Notes: a model not told the origin generated them from the sequence alone. A stretch of DNA of 64,000 nt from Isoetes taiwanensis (GCA_021234155.1 JAJEKV010000086.1:4203461-4267460), one strand, 5' to 3'. Shown: positions 44,665-54,126, counted from the stretch's first letter. Made by a program: numbers and translations.

Positions 44665-46736
44665 AAAAAAAGAAACTTAAACATCAACATGACTTAAACA
44701 TGAATTAAAAGAAGTCATTAATTAAAGAAAACAGAATTACAATATTCAAACAATGTTCTCAAATAACATAAAACAATTAAAACAATTAAAACAGTATTTC
44801 ACATACACTACAATATGTTATGTTCTGAAACTAACTCAATGACTTGATATACTGAGAAACAGAACCTGAACTACCATTTAACATTTTCACAATCATATCA
44901 ACTTGATCACCTATTTGCTTTGGTGCTTGAGGCGGCAGCTTCTTTGAGGGTCTCCCCATCTTCTTTTTTACTTTTGTTGTTGCTACCTCCATTTCAACTA
45001 CTGCCTCACCCTTACCCTTACCTTTCTCAACAGCATCTTCAGCAACTTCAGCATCAACAGCATCTTCATTTGCTTGTTCTTCATCACTGCTTACTTGAAC
45101 ATCTACATTTGCAGTAGTAGAACTTTTCTCCTACAGTTGCACTCCTCAACCTGGTCTTTATGCCAATTGCAGGAACCTTTTGTACAGGTTGTTCATAATA
45201 TTCTTCTGAACTGCTCTCAACAACATGTGAACGTTTTATCCTTCTTTTTGCTGGCCCCTTACTAATCTGAATTACAGAACTTTGCTGCTTAGAACACAAA
45301 TCAATTTAAATGAGATTAAATTAGTTAAAACACAAATAAGAAGTATCAAAGTCTTACCTTCTGCAAAGCTTCTACAGCTTTCCTTACTGGACTTGGTGAC
45401 ACTTGAGCTGATGCAGTAGAAGCAACATTTTTTGGTGACTCGTAAAACAGTGAAGCCACGGTGTGCTTTATTAAATAATAAAGCGGTGAAGCCACCAGTG
45501 TGTGACAACATTGGAAAACTTATCGTGAAGCAAATGCACTACTAGTGCCTACCTCAAATGCACTTTGCACTTTGCTGAATCTGCAAGTCTTCTTCACCGC
45601 AACCTCTAGACCAAGTTCCACAAATACTTCCCCGAACTTCCTTCAAACACCAAGCATGTCTTCTTTTCATACAAAAGCATGCAAAGATGCCAAGTGATAG
45701 ACGTGTTCACATGGTAATGCCATACTCAATTTATATTTTGGATTGAAGACCAATCCACATGCAAAGACATGCATCTTCCATGAAACCAGTAACCCGCTTT
45801 TCATAGTTATGATAGACATTTTTATATATCCGAGTCCATCAATTGTCTACCAAATTTCTAAGCAATTCCTCGCTTTCCTGTAATCTGAATTCCAAAGAGT
45901 GAAGTTTCTAATCTTTCCTTCTTTTCCTTCTCTGTAATGCTTCAACACTAACCTTTGGAAGGCAAGCCTCCGCTTTAGAGCAAAAATATACTTCATCACT
46001 TATTTTTGCTTTAACTCTTCCATCTCGCTTCAAGTCTCCATCATTCTTGTCCGCTTTGGCATTCAAAGCGCATAACTCATTCTCCATTCTTGCTATCTCG
46101 TTCCTTCCATGCTCAATCATCCTCTCTTCCCTTGCTAAAGAGTTCTTATCTACCTCAATGGTACTAATTATTTTACCGCATCGGTTGTACATTCGCCTAA
46201 ATCTGTTTCCAACTTACTAACCTCCTCTTCAATCAAAGAAATGTTGAAACTTAAATTGGAAACAGAAAACTTCGAGGAAGACCGACCCGCTTTCCCCTTA
46301 AATTCAAGTTGAGGTGTTGATCCGCCTGAAGCTAGAGGTGTACTTTGGCATGAAGGAACTCGTAGGGTTTGATCCTTTTAACATCTTCTTTTTAACATCA
46401 ATGTCATCCCTTTTTCTCCGGACCAAACATTGACCTGTTTCTTGTAAGCATCCCAATCAACCCGATGAGCCTCGGGGTTATGCTCGCCTGACTACGCTTT
46501 TCCCATGCAAATGATAATGCTACTAGCTTCCTCAATTCATTATTCGGGACACCTCCATCTCCATACAAGTAATCGATCAAGCCGTCCAATTTTTGCTTCA
46601 AATGAGGGCGAACAAAGTAGATTTTGATTTTGCCTTTTTCGAATGGCTCAGACCAAACAATGTTCCAGTCATCTGCAGTGACATTTTCCGCCAGCCATTT
46701 CAGCTTTTGCTGTGGGATGATTCCTTCACCAGCCAT
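43895..46736 (-). CDS. FCP1/NIF-like phosphatase-domain gene (transposon-borne)
   Basis: A multi-exon minus-strand gene inside the transposon. Order from the start: a globular N-terminal exon (46,736-46,404), a Ser/Thr linker and coiled coil (about 46,380-45,908), a linker exon ending at the intron 45,357-45,285, an acidic region with an AT-hook-like KKMGRPSKK (about 44,945), and a C-terminal FCP1-like phosphatase domain (44,664-43,895). The domain order is not one I know from a host protein. Several one-base frame changes occur, some in A-runs. The tail is three THIEDTD repeats. It may be a transposon accessory factor or a captured host domain. Confidence 0.55.
44830..45284 (-). CDS. FCP1-like gene, acidic/AT-hook exon
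   Basis: It begins after the TTCTAAGCAG acceptor with QSSVIQISKGPAKRRIKRSH, then SSSEEYYEQPVQKVPAIGIK. After a one-base shift it continues with VDVQVSSDEEQANEDAVDAE and VKKKMGRPSKKLPPQAPKQI, ending near KMLNGSSGSVSQYIKSLS. MGRPSKK resembles an AT-hook core (G-R-P flanked by basic residues), suggesting minor-groove DNA contact. The preceding acidic stretch and the basic KRRIKR suggest a nuclear protein. Confidence 0.45.
45285..45357 (-). other. Intron of the FCP1-like gene
   Basis: The donor CAGAAG|GTAAGACTTTG and acceptor TTCTAAGCAG|CAAAG enclose 73 bp. Removing it joins SPSPVRKAVEALQK to QSSVIQISK in frame. This is the best intron evidence for the gene. Confidence 0.6.
45908..46192 (-). CDS. 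FCP1-like gene, coiled-coil exon
   Basis: Reads KIISTIEVDKNSLAREERMI, then EHGRNEIARMENELCALNAK, then a Lys-rich continuation to KVSVEALQRR. The heptad-like spacing fits a coiled coil for dimerisation. Upstream in another frame is NLSFNISLIEEEVSKLETDL, which probably belongs to the same helix. Between 45,520 and 45,900 lies a Cys/His stretch (LPCEHVYHLASLHAFV, with two more Cys downstream) that weakly recalls a RING-type finger. Confidence 0.4.
   Translation of the reverse strand: MYNRCGKIISTIEVDKNSLAREERMIEHGRNEIARMENELCALNAKADKNDGDLKRDGRVKAKISDEVYFCSKAEACLPKVSVEALQRRKRRKD
46404..46736 (-). CDS. FCP1-like gene, first exon
   Basis: The start chosen is the ATG at 46,736 (MAGEGIIPQQKLKWLAENVT), because the upstream in-frame text contains a poly-Phe/Cys run (antisense of an A-rich tract) that looks non-coding. 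It continues WNIVWSEPFEKGKIKIYFVR and LDGLIDYLYGDGGVPNNELR, a compact alpha/beta-looking segment with no known signature. The frame stops near 46,405; a one-base shift continues as KKRDDIDVKKKMLKGSNPTS. This exon exists only once, because copy A is truncated before it. Confidence 0.45.
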   Translation of the reverse strand: MAGEGIIPQQKLKWLAENVTADDWNIVWSEPFEKGKIKIYFVRPHLKQKLDGLIDYLYGDGGVPNNELRKLVALSFAWEKRSQASITPRLIGLIGMLTRNRSMFGPEKKG

Positions 46737-46992
46737 GAGAAAAGAATATACTTTAAAAAAAAAGAAGCAACAAACAAAGAAGTCGGAGCAAGCACCTTGA
46801 AGAGGATGCTTTAATCTGCAAAATGCAGGAATCGAAGTGCAATCAGGGAGCAATCTGGCCTAATTAGTAACAATGGGCGCGAATAAGTACAGCTCTGACA
46901 ATCAAAATCGTTGTTCGCGAAAAGGCGTGCGGAAATCGAAAAGATACGTCGCGCGCTGCTTAACGTGCTCATCCGCTTCCGCTTGTCACACT

Positions 46993-47021
46993 TTTTGTAC
47001 CCCAATATCTAACTTAGACCC
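46993..47021 (-). repeat. Right terminal inverted repeat
   Basis: Reverse complement of 39,158-39,186 over all 29 bases. Read on the plus strand it ends AACTTAGACCC at 47,021, followed by ATATGG. Confidence 0.8.
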
Positions 47022-47025
47022 ATAT

Positions 47026-47480
47026 GGCCCTTTACATTTGATATTTCAGGTAGACAGTAGAAGAAAAAATTCACTGCTCTATTTTGGATTGCAAAAATTC
47101 AAACATCCAGCTATGATGATGGGCTGATTATGCCAAATATGACATGTATTCTCTTTGGTTATTTTCTTCCTTTCCTGGCCATTTTTTGAAGCAATCGTGC
47201 GGCAGATCATAGGAGCTACGAAGCTAAGGGTTTAGGTTGAAAATATCGAAGGAAGAAAAAGATCAAGATACAAGCTTTCCATTACCTAGGAAAACTTCAA
47301 ACTGTTAATCATTGATCAACCTCTAAAAAGTGTGTTAGTTCTTCCCTTCTCGAGATTAACCTTATCACTACTACAGAATAGGCAGTTTGCGATGCCGTAA
47401 TATTGATATACTATTTTGTTATTTAATGTTTAGATCATTATTGTTTAATATTGATACTATTTTATTATTTAATTTGTAAG
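47026..47480. other. Flank with a CACTA-like start
   Basis: Mostly non-coding. CACTACTACAGAATAGGC at 47,366 looks like a CACTA-type terminus (CACTA plus CAGAA), and would point rightwards into the next gene. I found no matching right end, so this is weak. Just downstream ATATTGATA(T)ACTATTTT-TTATTTAATxTT recurs twice. Confidence 0.3.
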
Positions 47481-48081
47481 ACAAGGTTGATAGACGGGTC
47501 CTAGATATTTACAAGAGGTATGTAAAAGGGTGGACGCCGCCCAAGGACGCTAGCTTTTCTACCTCCAATATAGAAGAACACGTGAAGATTCTTACGGAAA
47601 GGAGGGGGGTGGTGGAGGAGGACATTCGGGCACAAGAGAATGCATTGCATACTCTTGTGTTTGCTAGTTTGACTTTAGAGTGTCTGTTTCTTGGTACGTA
47701 AAATTATTCATCATTATTTAATAATTTATTGCATTTCTAATTTGATTTGATTTAATAGGTTTCGTACTTACAATACATGACTGGAGGCAACCTGTTCCGT
47801 GGTGGTTGATTTACACCAGTTGGTTTTTAGTTGCGATTACTCTCATGCTAGGTTTGATTTGGAAGATCCTAGCATGGAGGGAGAGAGTCATAGAACTTCA
47901 AGTTTTGGAGTTACTTCTGCAGTGGAGGCTTCAAAAGTTAAAGCTAGATTTTGATGTCTCTTCGTCGGATAGGATACGTATCCCTTTACATCAGGGAATA
48001 TTAGGGGCACTTTATGTTAAATTAATTTGTTTGACATTACTGGCTCCTGTATTTGCTCACTTTTTGTTTCGAGAGATTTAA
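47481..48081 (+). CDS. Partial membrane-protein gene, two exons
   Basis: The first visible exon (47,481-47,693, after TTTGTAAG) reads KVDRRVLDIYKRYVKGWTPP, then IEEHVKILTERRGVVEEDIR. Splicing GT 47,694 to AG 47,758 (65 bp) joins LTLECLFLG to FVLTIHDWRQPVPWWLIYTS in frame. After that come a strong membrane segment (WFLVAITLMLGLIWKILAW), a charged loop and a second (LICLTLLAPVFAHFLF) before the stop at 48,081. The N-terminus is missing or lies in an unrecognised exon. No family is recognised. The clean splice and open frame suggest a gene or a transposon-borne ORF rather than chance. Confidence 0.5.
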
Positions 48082-48109
48082 AACGTGAAAAAAAAAACAA
48101 GGTGCTGCA

Positions 48110-48130
48110 CACGGAGGGTTGCCCTCCGTG
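48110..48130. repeat. Perfect short hairpin
   Basis: CACGGAGGG, loop TTG, CCCTCCGTG: a 9-bp perfect stem about 30 bp after the stop codon of the preceding gene. It could be a Helitron-type 3' hairpin or a transcript-end structure. No CTRR terminus is evident directly after it. Confidence 0.5.
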
Positions 48131-48763
48131 GCCGGAGGTTGAGGTGGCTTAAATCATACTTGAAAGTTATGTTTTTTTTATCAATCGAAATTGCTATTTT
48201 AGAACATTATCATTTTGTGAAGATGATGGTACCCATTTGCATCACTAACTCGTCCTTAGATGTTGAGCTCCTCTTGGACTAGGATCCAACTAGACACATG
48301 GACATTGGGGTTTGAGTGTAACGTATTGGTCTGTGGTGCTCGGTATGGAACAAGGATGGCAGAAGCATAAGGAGAAGTCTAATAGAGGAGAGAATGGAAA
48401 TACATGTTTTGTGAAGTGACTTAAATCATAGTTCAAAGTCATGTTTTGACAATTGATTCAAGTTGCTACTTAGACAATAGAGTACTTGATACCATGAATT
48501 TATTAATAGCATGGAGTATTTGATACTTGATAACATACGAAGCAATGTATGAAGAATTCAAATAGAGAAGTAAGAGGAGGAGTGGGGTGCAAAAGAATTT
48601 AGGAACTGTGAATTGTTTTGTATATCAATTCTGTTGAGGGTACGAAGGAAGAACTCGATATTTTAAAATGAAGAAGGTTGCTAAGAATTTAATAGCATGA
48701 AATACATGGAAGTTGCAAGTCAAGGAAAGCTGCTTAGAAATGCGAAGGCATGTCTTTTGTTGC
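48131..48763. other. Non-coding gap
   Basis: AT-rich with imperfect internal repetition (GTGAAGTGACTTAAATCATA at about 48,411 and GGTGGCTTAAATCATACTTG at about 48,142; GAGTATTTGATAC-like phrases near 48,480-48,535). No gene seen. Confidence 0.4.
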
Positions 48764-49051
48764 TCAATAGTTATGGGTCGTGTTGTGAGTTTGGGTCTTG
48801 ACGAATGCAATGATTTGGAGTCCGTGATTGAGCTCAAACATGCATTTACCCCGACTCTTCAGTACGCTTTGGCGCAATGATTGAGGATCTATCTTCATTG
48901 TAGCTAATGCGCCTCCTAATGATTGAGGATCTACCACTGTAACATGTAGCGTCTTGGATGCAGTGTCGATATCACCGAACATTGTTAACTCATCTATCAT
49001 GTCGTCGTTCCTATTGCACGTCTTGACGAGCTGTTGGATAGGCATATTCAC
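48764..49051 (-). CDS. Hypothetical frame, 95 codons
   Basis: MNMPIQQLVKTCNRNDDMID, then ELTMFGDIDTASKTLHVTVV and two DPQSL phrases from a short DNA duplication (ATGATTGAGGATCTA at 48,879 and 48,919). The composition is protein-like and the antisense frame looks less so. No family is recognised and no splice support was seen. Confidence 0.25.
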   Translation of the reverse strand: MNMPIQQLVKTCNRNDDMIDELTMFGDIDTASKTLHVTVVDPQSLGGALATMKIDPQSLRQSVLKSRGKCMFELNHGLQIIAFVKTQTHNTTHNY

Positions 49052-50310
49052 CCCTTATTCCTTAATCTACACCGTACGTAAAGTTCCTCGTTTGTGGGGT
49101 ATGCAAGTACAAAATTTGCTATACTGTATAACAAGATTTGCAAAATACTATAAGATTTCAAGCAAAATACTATATGGTGTTGATTTTGTACGTGCAAAAT
49201 ATAATTATAAGGCTCTCGCTGCCCTACGTCACCCCCGTGTGAATATGCACCCAAACCAAAGGGGGTTTAAGGGGGATTTTAAATGTGTTGAACCCAATGG
49301 TTGTGTTATTTAATATTAATGGTAGTTATGTGTTGGTTGTTATACTAAAAAAAAATTTGGGCCCTTCGGGCCCTAAAAAAATCAAACATACGTAAGAACA
49401 TGTGAAACATGCAAAACATGTAGCAATATGTAATATCTAATATTTAGCATTATAACAAATAATAGCATAATGTAATTTAATTACATACGCTTCACCACAT
49501 CATTTAATTGCTAAATGGTATAAATATATATTTTGATTCTTGACCATAACATTGTATCCTGTATATTGTATATGAATGGCATAAAAACATAATTTGTCTC
49601 TTCATCACAATGCTATGAAGAGCAACTGCAATCTTTAAAATAGTTCAGCACGTAATTCATGTGCATGAAATTCCTGGATGGAGCGATGGCTTATAGCCAT
49701 AGTAAATTTGGTCTGGATGCAGTTTAAAAATCCATCATGAGATGAGTCGAATATAGTGCTACATAAGATAATAGGGTCGGACAATTGCACCAAAATAGAG
49801 TATTTGGAAATAGAGTGTTTGAAGATCCATTCCTGCATAAGAAATGTCTCAGGAGAACAAACAAATATACAATTAGTATCGTCTATTCCACTGCAAAGCA
49901 ATAATGAAAGCCACACTTACTAGATATGTAGCATCTGGAGCCATTAGCTTCTGGTTCCATTAAATTGGCGGTTTGTAAGAACAATCCTACGCAGGTTTCT
50001 CAAAAAATCATCACGATAATCACCATTTTGACACTATCAATCATGCGCAATGGGTTTCAAACCAAATCCTACATAGAATCATGTCTTTCAGCTGATAAAT
50101 GCAATGCCATTTTGAACTATGAGCTGAAAAAGGCCATAAAAGTAAGCCAAATAGGGCATTTATTCTCAGTAGATGTTAGAACTATGCTAGGAGCCAACAG
50201 CTGGGATTTCAACACATTTAATCAAGGAGAAACAGTGATAGAACAGAATCAATTGATCAACATACCAATTTCTTGCAACCGTGAAATGGGCATTCAAAAG
50301 CAAGCTCACT
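49052..50310. other. Mostly non-coding interval
   Basis: It contains a GGGCCC-TTC-GGGCCC hairpin (about 49,359-49,373) between an A-run and a second A-run. Otherwise AT-rich with short frames only. The 49,635-49,916 minus frame (93 codons) is not recognisable. Confidence 0.4.
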
Positions 50311-51175
50311 CTACATTGGCCCAGTAATGTATCCCTTCAAACTAGACCCTTTGTCATTACTCAATACAGGTTGCTTCGGGGTGATCCTCCAAAGTCGAAT
50401 ATGTTTATCTTGAGAACAACTTGCAAGAAATATTGCTTGCATTCCATTCTCTACTACAGGTTCTGAAAAATCAACAACCCTCCTTGATGACCTTTTAATT
50501 TGCACGTTGATACGAATTGATGCTCAGAACTAGTCTTGATGTATAGGTGAATTGGGTTATCGAAACCCCCCATAGCCAACAAAATATCCAGTTTGTTGGG
50601 AAGAAGCACCATGGAAACAGCAACCATGACTTTTGATCCAACGGAAATAGTTTGTCCAATCGATACCTGGCATTTGCCTCTGAAGAAGTGCAATAAATGT
50701 TAAAAGGCTGGTGATATGGTGAAGTGTATGATGAGCAAGTCGCCTTATTAGGCAAGGAAAATTCCCTTTAGTTGGGCAAGCCCAAAGAGCACACCTGCAC
50801 TTCAGAAAAATTACCTCCAGCCTGCATTGGAATTGACATGTCCCACACACGAACTGTGCCATTAGAAGATGAAGATGCGAATACAGCTTCCACGGATGAT
50901 AACATGCAACCAGAAATGCATGTAACAGCCTTCTCATGGGTGGACGGAGCTCGAAGTACCAGTTGCCACTATAATTTCCAAACACCCCAGTAAATACACA
51001 TAAGAATGCCAATCAAAAAGCTTAAATTTTTTCTGCAGAGGTTTACTTTTCTCAGTATTTGCTGTATGCCCCAAAGAATGATTTCGCCATCAGCACTCCC
51101 AGATAACATAAAATACTCATCAACAGATTGCACAACAAATTGCACAATTCCGTTCCCCTGTGTTTGCCAAAACAA
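50311..51175 (-). pseudogene. ELP2: Elongator subunit 2 (ELP2) WD40 gene, broken fragment
   Basis: Minus-strand exons match plant ELP2, a WD40 scaffold of the Elongator complex that modifies wobble uridines in tRNA. Exon to 51,047: YFMLSGSADGEIILWGIQQ. Exon 50,968-50,795: WQLVLRAPSTHEKAVTCISG, then VFASSSSNGTVRVWDMSIP. Exon about 50,680-50,490: ISVGSKVMVAVSMVLLPNKL, then AMGGFDNPIHLY and CKLKGHQ. Then in another frame VVDFSEPVVENGMQAIFLAS, CSQDKHIRLWRI and SSLKGYITGPM. Introns 51,046-50,969 and about 50,794-50,680 have GT-AG ends. The DWxRSLDF text after KGHQ is deleted and frameshifted, and both protein ends are absent. It is a partial, probably non-functional copy. Confidence 0.75.
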
Positions 51176-52019
51176 TAGGTTCCCTGCTCATTTCGCCGGA
51201 GGAATTCCAGATCTTTTCTGCCTGCCTCTGTTCCGCTTCAGCTTCTCAAAAACAGTAAACGGGGCTCTGAGCTACATATTTACACCCAATTGCTGCTTCT
51301 TCTCCACGTGCCAAATCAGGAACCCTAATATTAACCTAAGATTAACCTAAACTAAAAAAACATGCAAACAATAAAAGCCCCACAACCACACGATTTTCCC
51401 TCTTCTTTAAAATCAATGGCTAAAAAATGGGTGCACTCTAGAAATACCGTTTAGTACGTCCACGTGAATACGCCCGTGAAATCATATGAAAACCATGCCA
51501 AAAAGCGTATAAAATCACAAAAAAAAACCCCTGTTATAATGCTACATATTCAATCTCAATATGCCTAAGAACCGTACATCCAAGAATGTTTGATTAGTGG
51601 AAAGTTATATGAAATAAGGTGAGAAGCAAGGACAATTTTGGCTCAATTTTAGTGGCAGAAGATATACCTTGGTATTTTCTAGAATGTGTGCTGCGAAGTC
51701 TTTGTTTGTGAGTGTCGCCACTACATCATTGTCTAGGAACTATAATTCATCCGGAAACCAGCTTGACACTGCATCATAATCTTGAATGCCATTGAAGCAA
51801 ACTAATAAACTACCTCAGCGCCAAACAAGCCGAGTATCTGCCATATCCAAATCAAATAATTAATAACCAAAAAAAAAAAAAAAAAAAATCAAGAACTGAA
51901 ATGCCGACCAGCTAATGCAGAAATTAATCACCTAGCATATCGTGCCAGTAATTGGCGCAGCCTTATAGCTCGCCACATATTTAAAAGAGGCAGAAAAAAA
52001 ATGCAGACGCAAGCAAATA
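51176..52019. other. Upstream of the ELP2 fragment; non-coding
   Basis: The 51,180-51,330 stretch could be the ELP2 5' region (KYVAQSPVYCF on the minus strand, then a stop). The rest is AT-rich and ends with a 19-base A-run at about 51,870. No gene seen. Confidence 0.4.
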
Positions 52020-53190
52020 GAAAGGGTACAGTGGTAAGTTTGACTCCAAAAGACTCCATATGCCTCCTGCAAGTGCCCACAATAGTATACATGTCAACAA
52101 GTGTACTTCCAGTTGCTAAGTCGGACTGGTGCCTACACTAACCTCTTCATAAATGCACTTGCCCTTCTGTAATCCACCTGTGTTACATGCTTTGAAGGTC
52201 ATAATGAATGTAACATTATTGGGCTCTTTCCTTCTTTATGCATCCCCTCAAGACATTCCAGTGCCAATTTAGCCTCAGCATTTTCAACATATCCTGATAC
52301 CATTATTCCCCAAGATACTACATCCTTTTTATTTTGCAAATTATTAAAGACCCCGATTGCCTTCTTTAAGCTACCCCATTCAGCATATACATCAATAAGT
52401 GTATTTTCCATATTGACCTCAGGGGTATAGGAAATATCATCTCCATTCAGACTGCTCATGGATCCATTAAGCTGCATATGTAAAACAACTTAGTGCAAGG
52501 TGGCGTTGATCGTGCCGAGAAAATCCTGCAATTATCAATTATTGCATTCCAACTTAATGCAAGGTGGTCTTGATCATGCTGAGCAAATCCTGCAATTATT
52601 GCATTCCATGATATCACATTGGGGCCTTTAGAAATGTTGACAGCCCTCTCTGCTTCTTCTGAGTTCCCATATTGGCATACATATTAATCAAAGAATTCTC
52701 CACGACAAGGTCAGATTGGAGATAAGTGCCAAATATTTGCCCATGAACGACATGCTAGGCAAGCTGTTGCAAGCTCTCAAGAGAGCCAAAAACATGAATT
52801 TGTCTGTGGAAATGCCTGCAATTTGCATTTCATGATACAACTGTAAAAACAACTCTCACCATCTTTGGGCTTGGCATGAGCATAAATAATTGCATTCCAT
52901 GAATATATAACGATCTGGATTTGAAAGCATGTTTAATGTATTATTCGCTTCAATCCATTAAAAGACGAATGAGATGGTTGGCTAAGAAGGGAGCAGAATC
53001 ACGACAGCTTTGAATGATCAAAGAGTGAAGGAGCTTACACCAATCCAAGTCTTTTGATGGGTGCAAATCATGCACCAGCCGATAAGCCAAGTCCCGAGAT
53101 AAATTCTTCCAATTCCCGCTTCTCCCAACACCGGTTCCCACACCAGCTTATGGACCTCGCCTCTAATGCTTGGCGGTGCGGGTTAACCAG
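52020..53190 (-). pseudogene. PPR protein pseudogene (PLS type)
   Basis: Read leftwards, fragments in shifting frames match pentatricopeptide repeats. First is CKLLHSLIIQSCRDSAPFLA with NHLIRL (53,060-52,960). Then come a WNAIIYAHAKPKDGE-like stretch (about 52,905-52,860), FLALLRACNSLPS (about 52,795-52,755), GPNVISWNAIIAGFAQHDQD (about 52,625-52,570), ENTLIDVYAEWGSLKKAIGV with KDVVSWGIMVSGYVENAEAK (52,415-52,270), and QSDLATGSTLVDMY (about 52,120). PLS-type PPR proteins bind RNA in plant organelles. The many frame changes and a 66-bp internal duplication (52,487-52,620) show it is dead. Confidence 0.75.
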
Positions 53191-53357
53191 CTTCCCACAC
53201 TAGTCGCCGCAAAGAACAATGGCGGCCGAGAGTTTACGTAAAGAGTAGGTTTGAGGCGATCCACAAAGATATCCTAGGTATATTCCAAAGATATACCTAG
53301 AATATGCCAAAAGCCCATATAAACAAGGGTTTGCCCCCTAGGGGCAACCCAAAAAAC
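53154..53357 (+). repeat. 204-bp repeat, copy 1
   Basis: Matches 57,974-58,172 in the same orientation. It begins ACCTCGC-CTCTAATGCTTGG. It contains a palindrome TATCCTAGGTATATTCC / GATATACCTAGAATAT, and near its end GGGTTTGCCCCCTAGGGGCA followed by ACCC, a strong hairpin. Identity stops right after CAACCCAAAAAAC. This layout (a hairpin close to one sharp edge) recalls a Helitron-like or small non-autonomous element. Confidence 0.65.
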
Positions 53358-54126
53358 TACAAAGCATTAACTAGTCTCATCATTATAAACTTAGATTGCA
53401 CTACTCATCTTAACCAAAATAGGACATAGGCACCTACTTTTGTTGATAAGTGTATTGCAATAGCTTCAGCCATCCGTAAGAAATGCCTAATTGTTAACAT
53501 CCTTCTACACATTCACATCAATCATGAGATGGTACCATGTAAGTTCGGCTTAAGCGTGGCAATCTTGGCTTTCTGCCAAATATTATTTTGGAAGAAGAAG
53601 TTATTCTAGAGCTTCCACTTTTAAATCACTGAATGAGGAGTTGGAAACTCATGGTGGGAGTAAGTCGATGCAAAGTTGACACAAAATGTGGTATTGTGAT
53701 GTTAAACTGATTTGGACCTGAGATGATTATTGTGCTTCGAGAGTGGTGATAGGTCAAGTGTAGAGCCATAGGTGAGGCATGCACACACATGGAAAAGAGT
53801 ACATGTTCTTGTTGAAATCTAGAAAGTACCATTTGTTGAAGCAATGTGGAAGAACACATTGTTATCGAGTTTGTAGAAGGGAAGGGGGGTAGACGAGCTA
53901 TGCAAGCACATGTTGAAGAAGGAAGATCGGAGAATATGTCTTTATTGAGCATGGAAAAGTAGCATTTGTTGAGGAAGACTGGATTCTAGATAGTAGCATT
54001 TGATGTGTGACCAAAGTCATCTTGGGAGCGAACAATAGGGATATAAGGTGAGAAATGGGTCTTCCTAAAGATGTTTTTCAAAGAATGCATATGCACTTGG
54101 CAAATTAGAGTATACTAAAGTTTATA
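53358..54126. other. Non-coding gap
   Basis: AT-rich; the 108-codon minus frame at 53,952-53,626 has no recognisable content. A repeated GTAGCATTTG(T/A)TG phrase occurs near 53,955 and 53,990. Confidence 0.4.

Larger units (their letters stand above)
25839..46360 (+). repeat. 20-kb tandem duplication, copy B
   Basis: Direct repeat of 6,191-25,838, starting TATGGTCAGATGGC. It runs about 0.9 kb longer than copy A, owing to many small length differences. The last shared text is GGTGTTGATCCGCCTGAAGC and GGCATGAAGGAAC (46,311-46,362). To the right the FCP1-like gene continues uninterrupted into its first exon, so copy B retains the original right-hand context. Copy A joins that internal point of the gene to the left boundary, as expected of a simple tandem duplication. 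Confidence 0.85.
39158..47021 (+). mobile_element. Putative two-gene DNA transposon with 29-bp TIRs
   Basis: The 29 bases starting GGGTCTAAGTTAGATATTGG at 39,158 recur exactly as their reverse complement at 46,993-47,021. Outside both ends is ATAT (39,154-39,157 and 47,022-47,025), a candidate 4-bp target duplication, although ATAT is palindromic and could belong to the repeat. Inside are two convergent genes: a putative DDE transposase (40,201-43,382, plus) and an FCP1/NIF-like protein gene (46,736-43,895, minus). A subterminal motif with core TTCGCGAA followed by AAAGGC occurs near both ends (39,224-39,238 and 46,913-46,926). The length is 7.86 kb. I cannot place it in a named superfamily. 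Confidence 0.7.

Noticed and set aside
48954-49313. 119-codon plus-strand frame
   Set aside because: No domain, biased composition, and it overlaps the more protein-like minus frame at 48,764-49,051.
51868-51888. A-run as a retrogene tail
   Set aside because: No processed coding sequence precedes it; the adjacent ELP2 fragment has introns and lies on the other strand.
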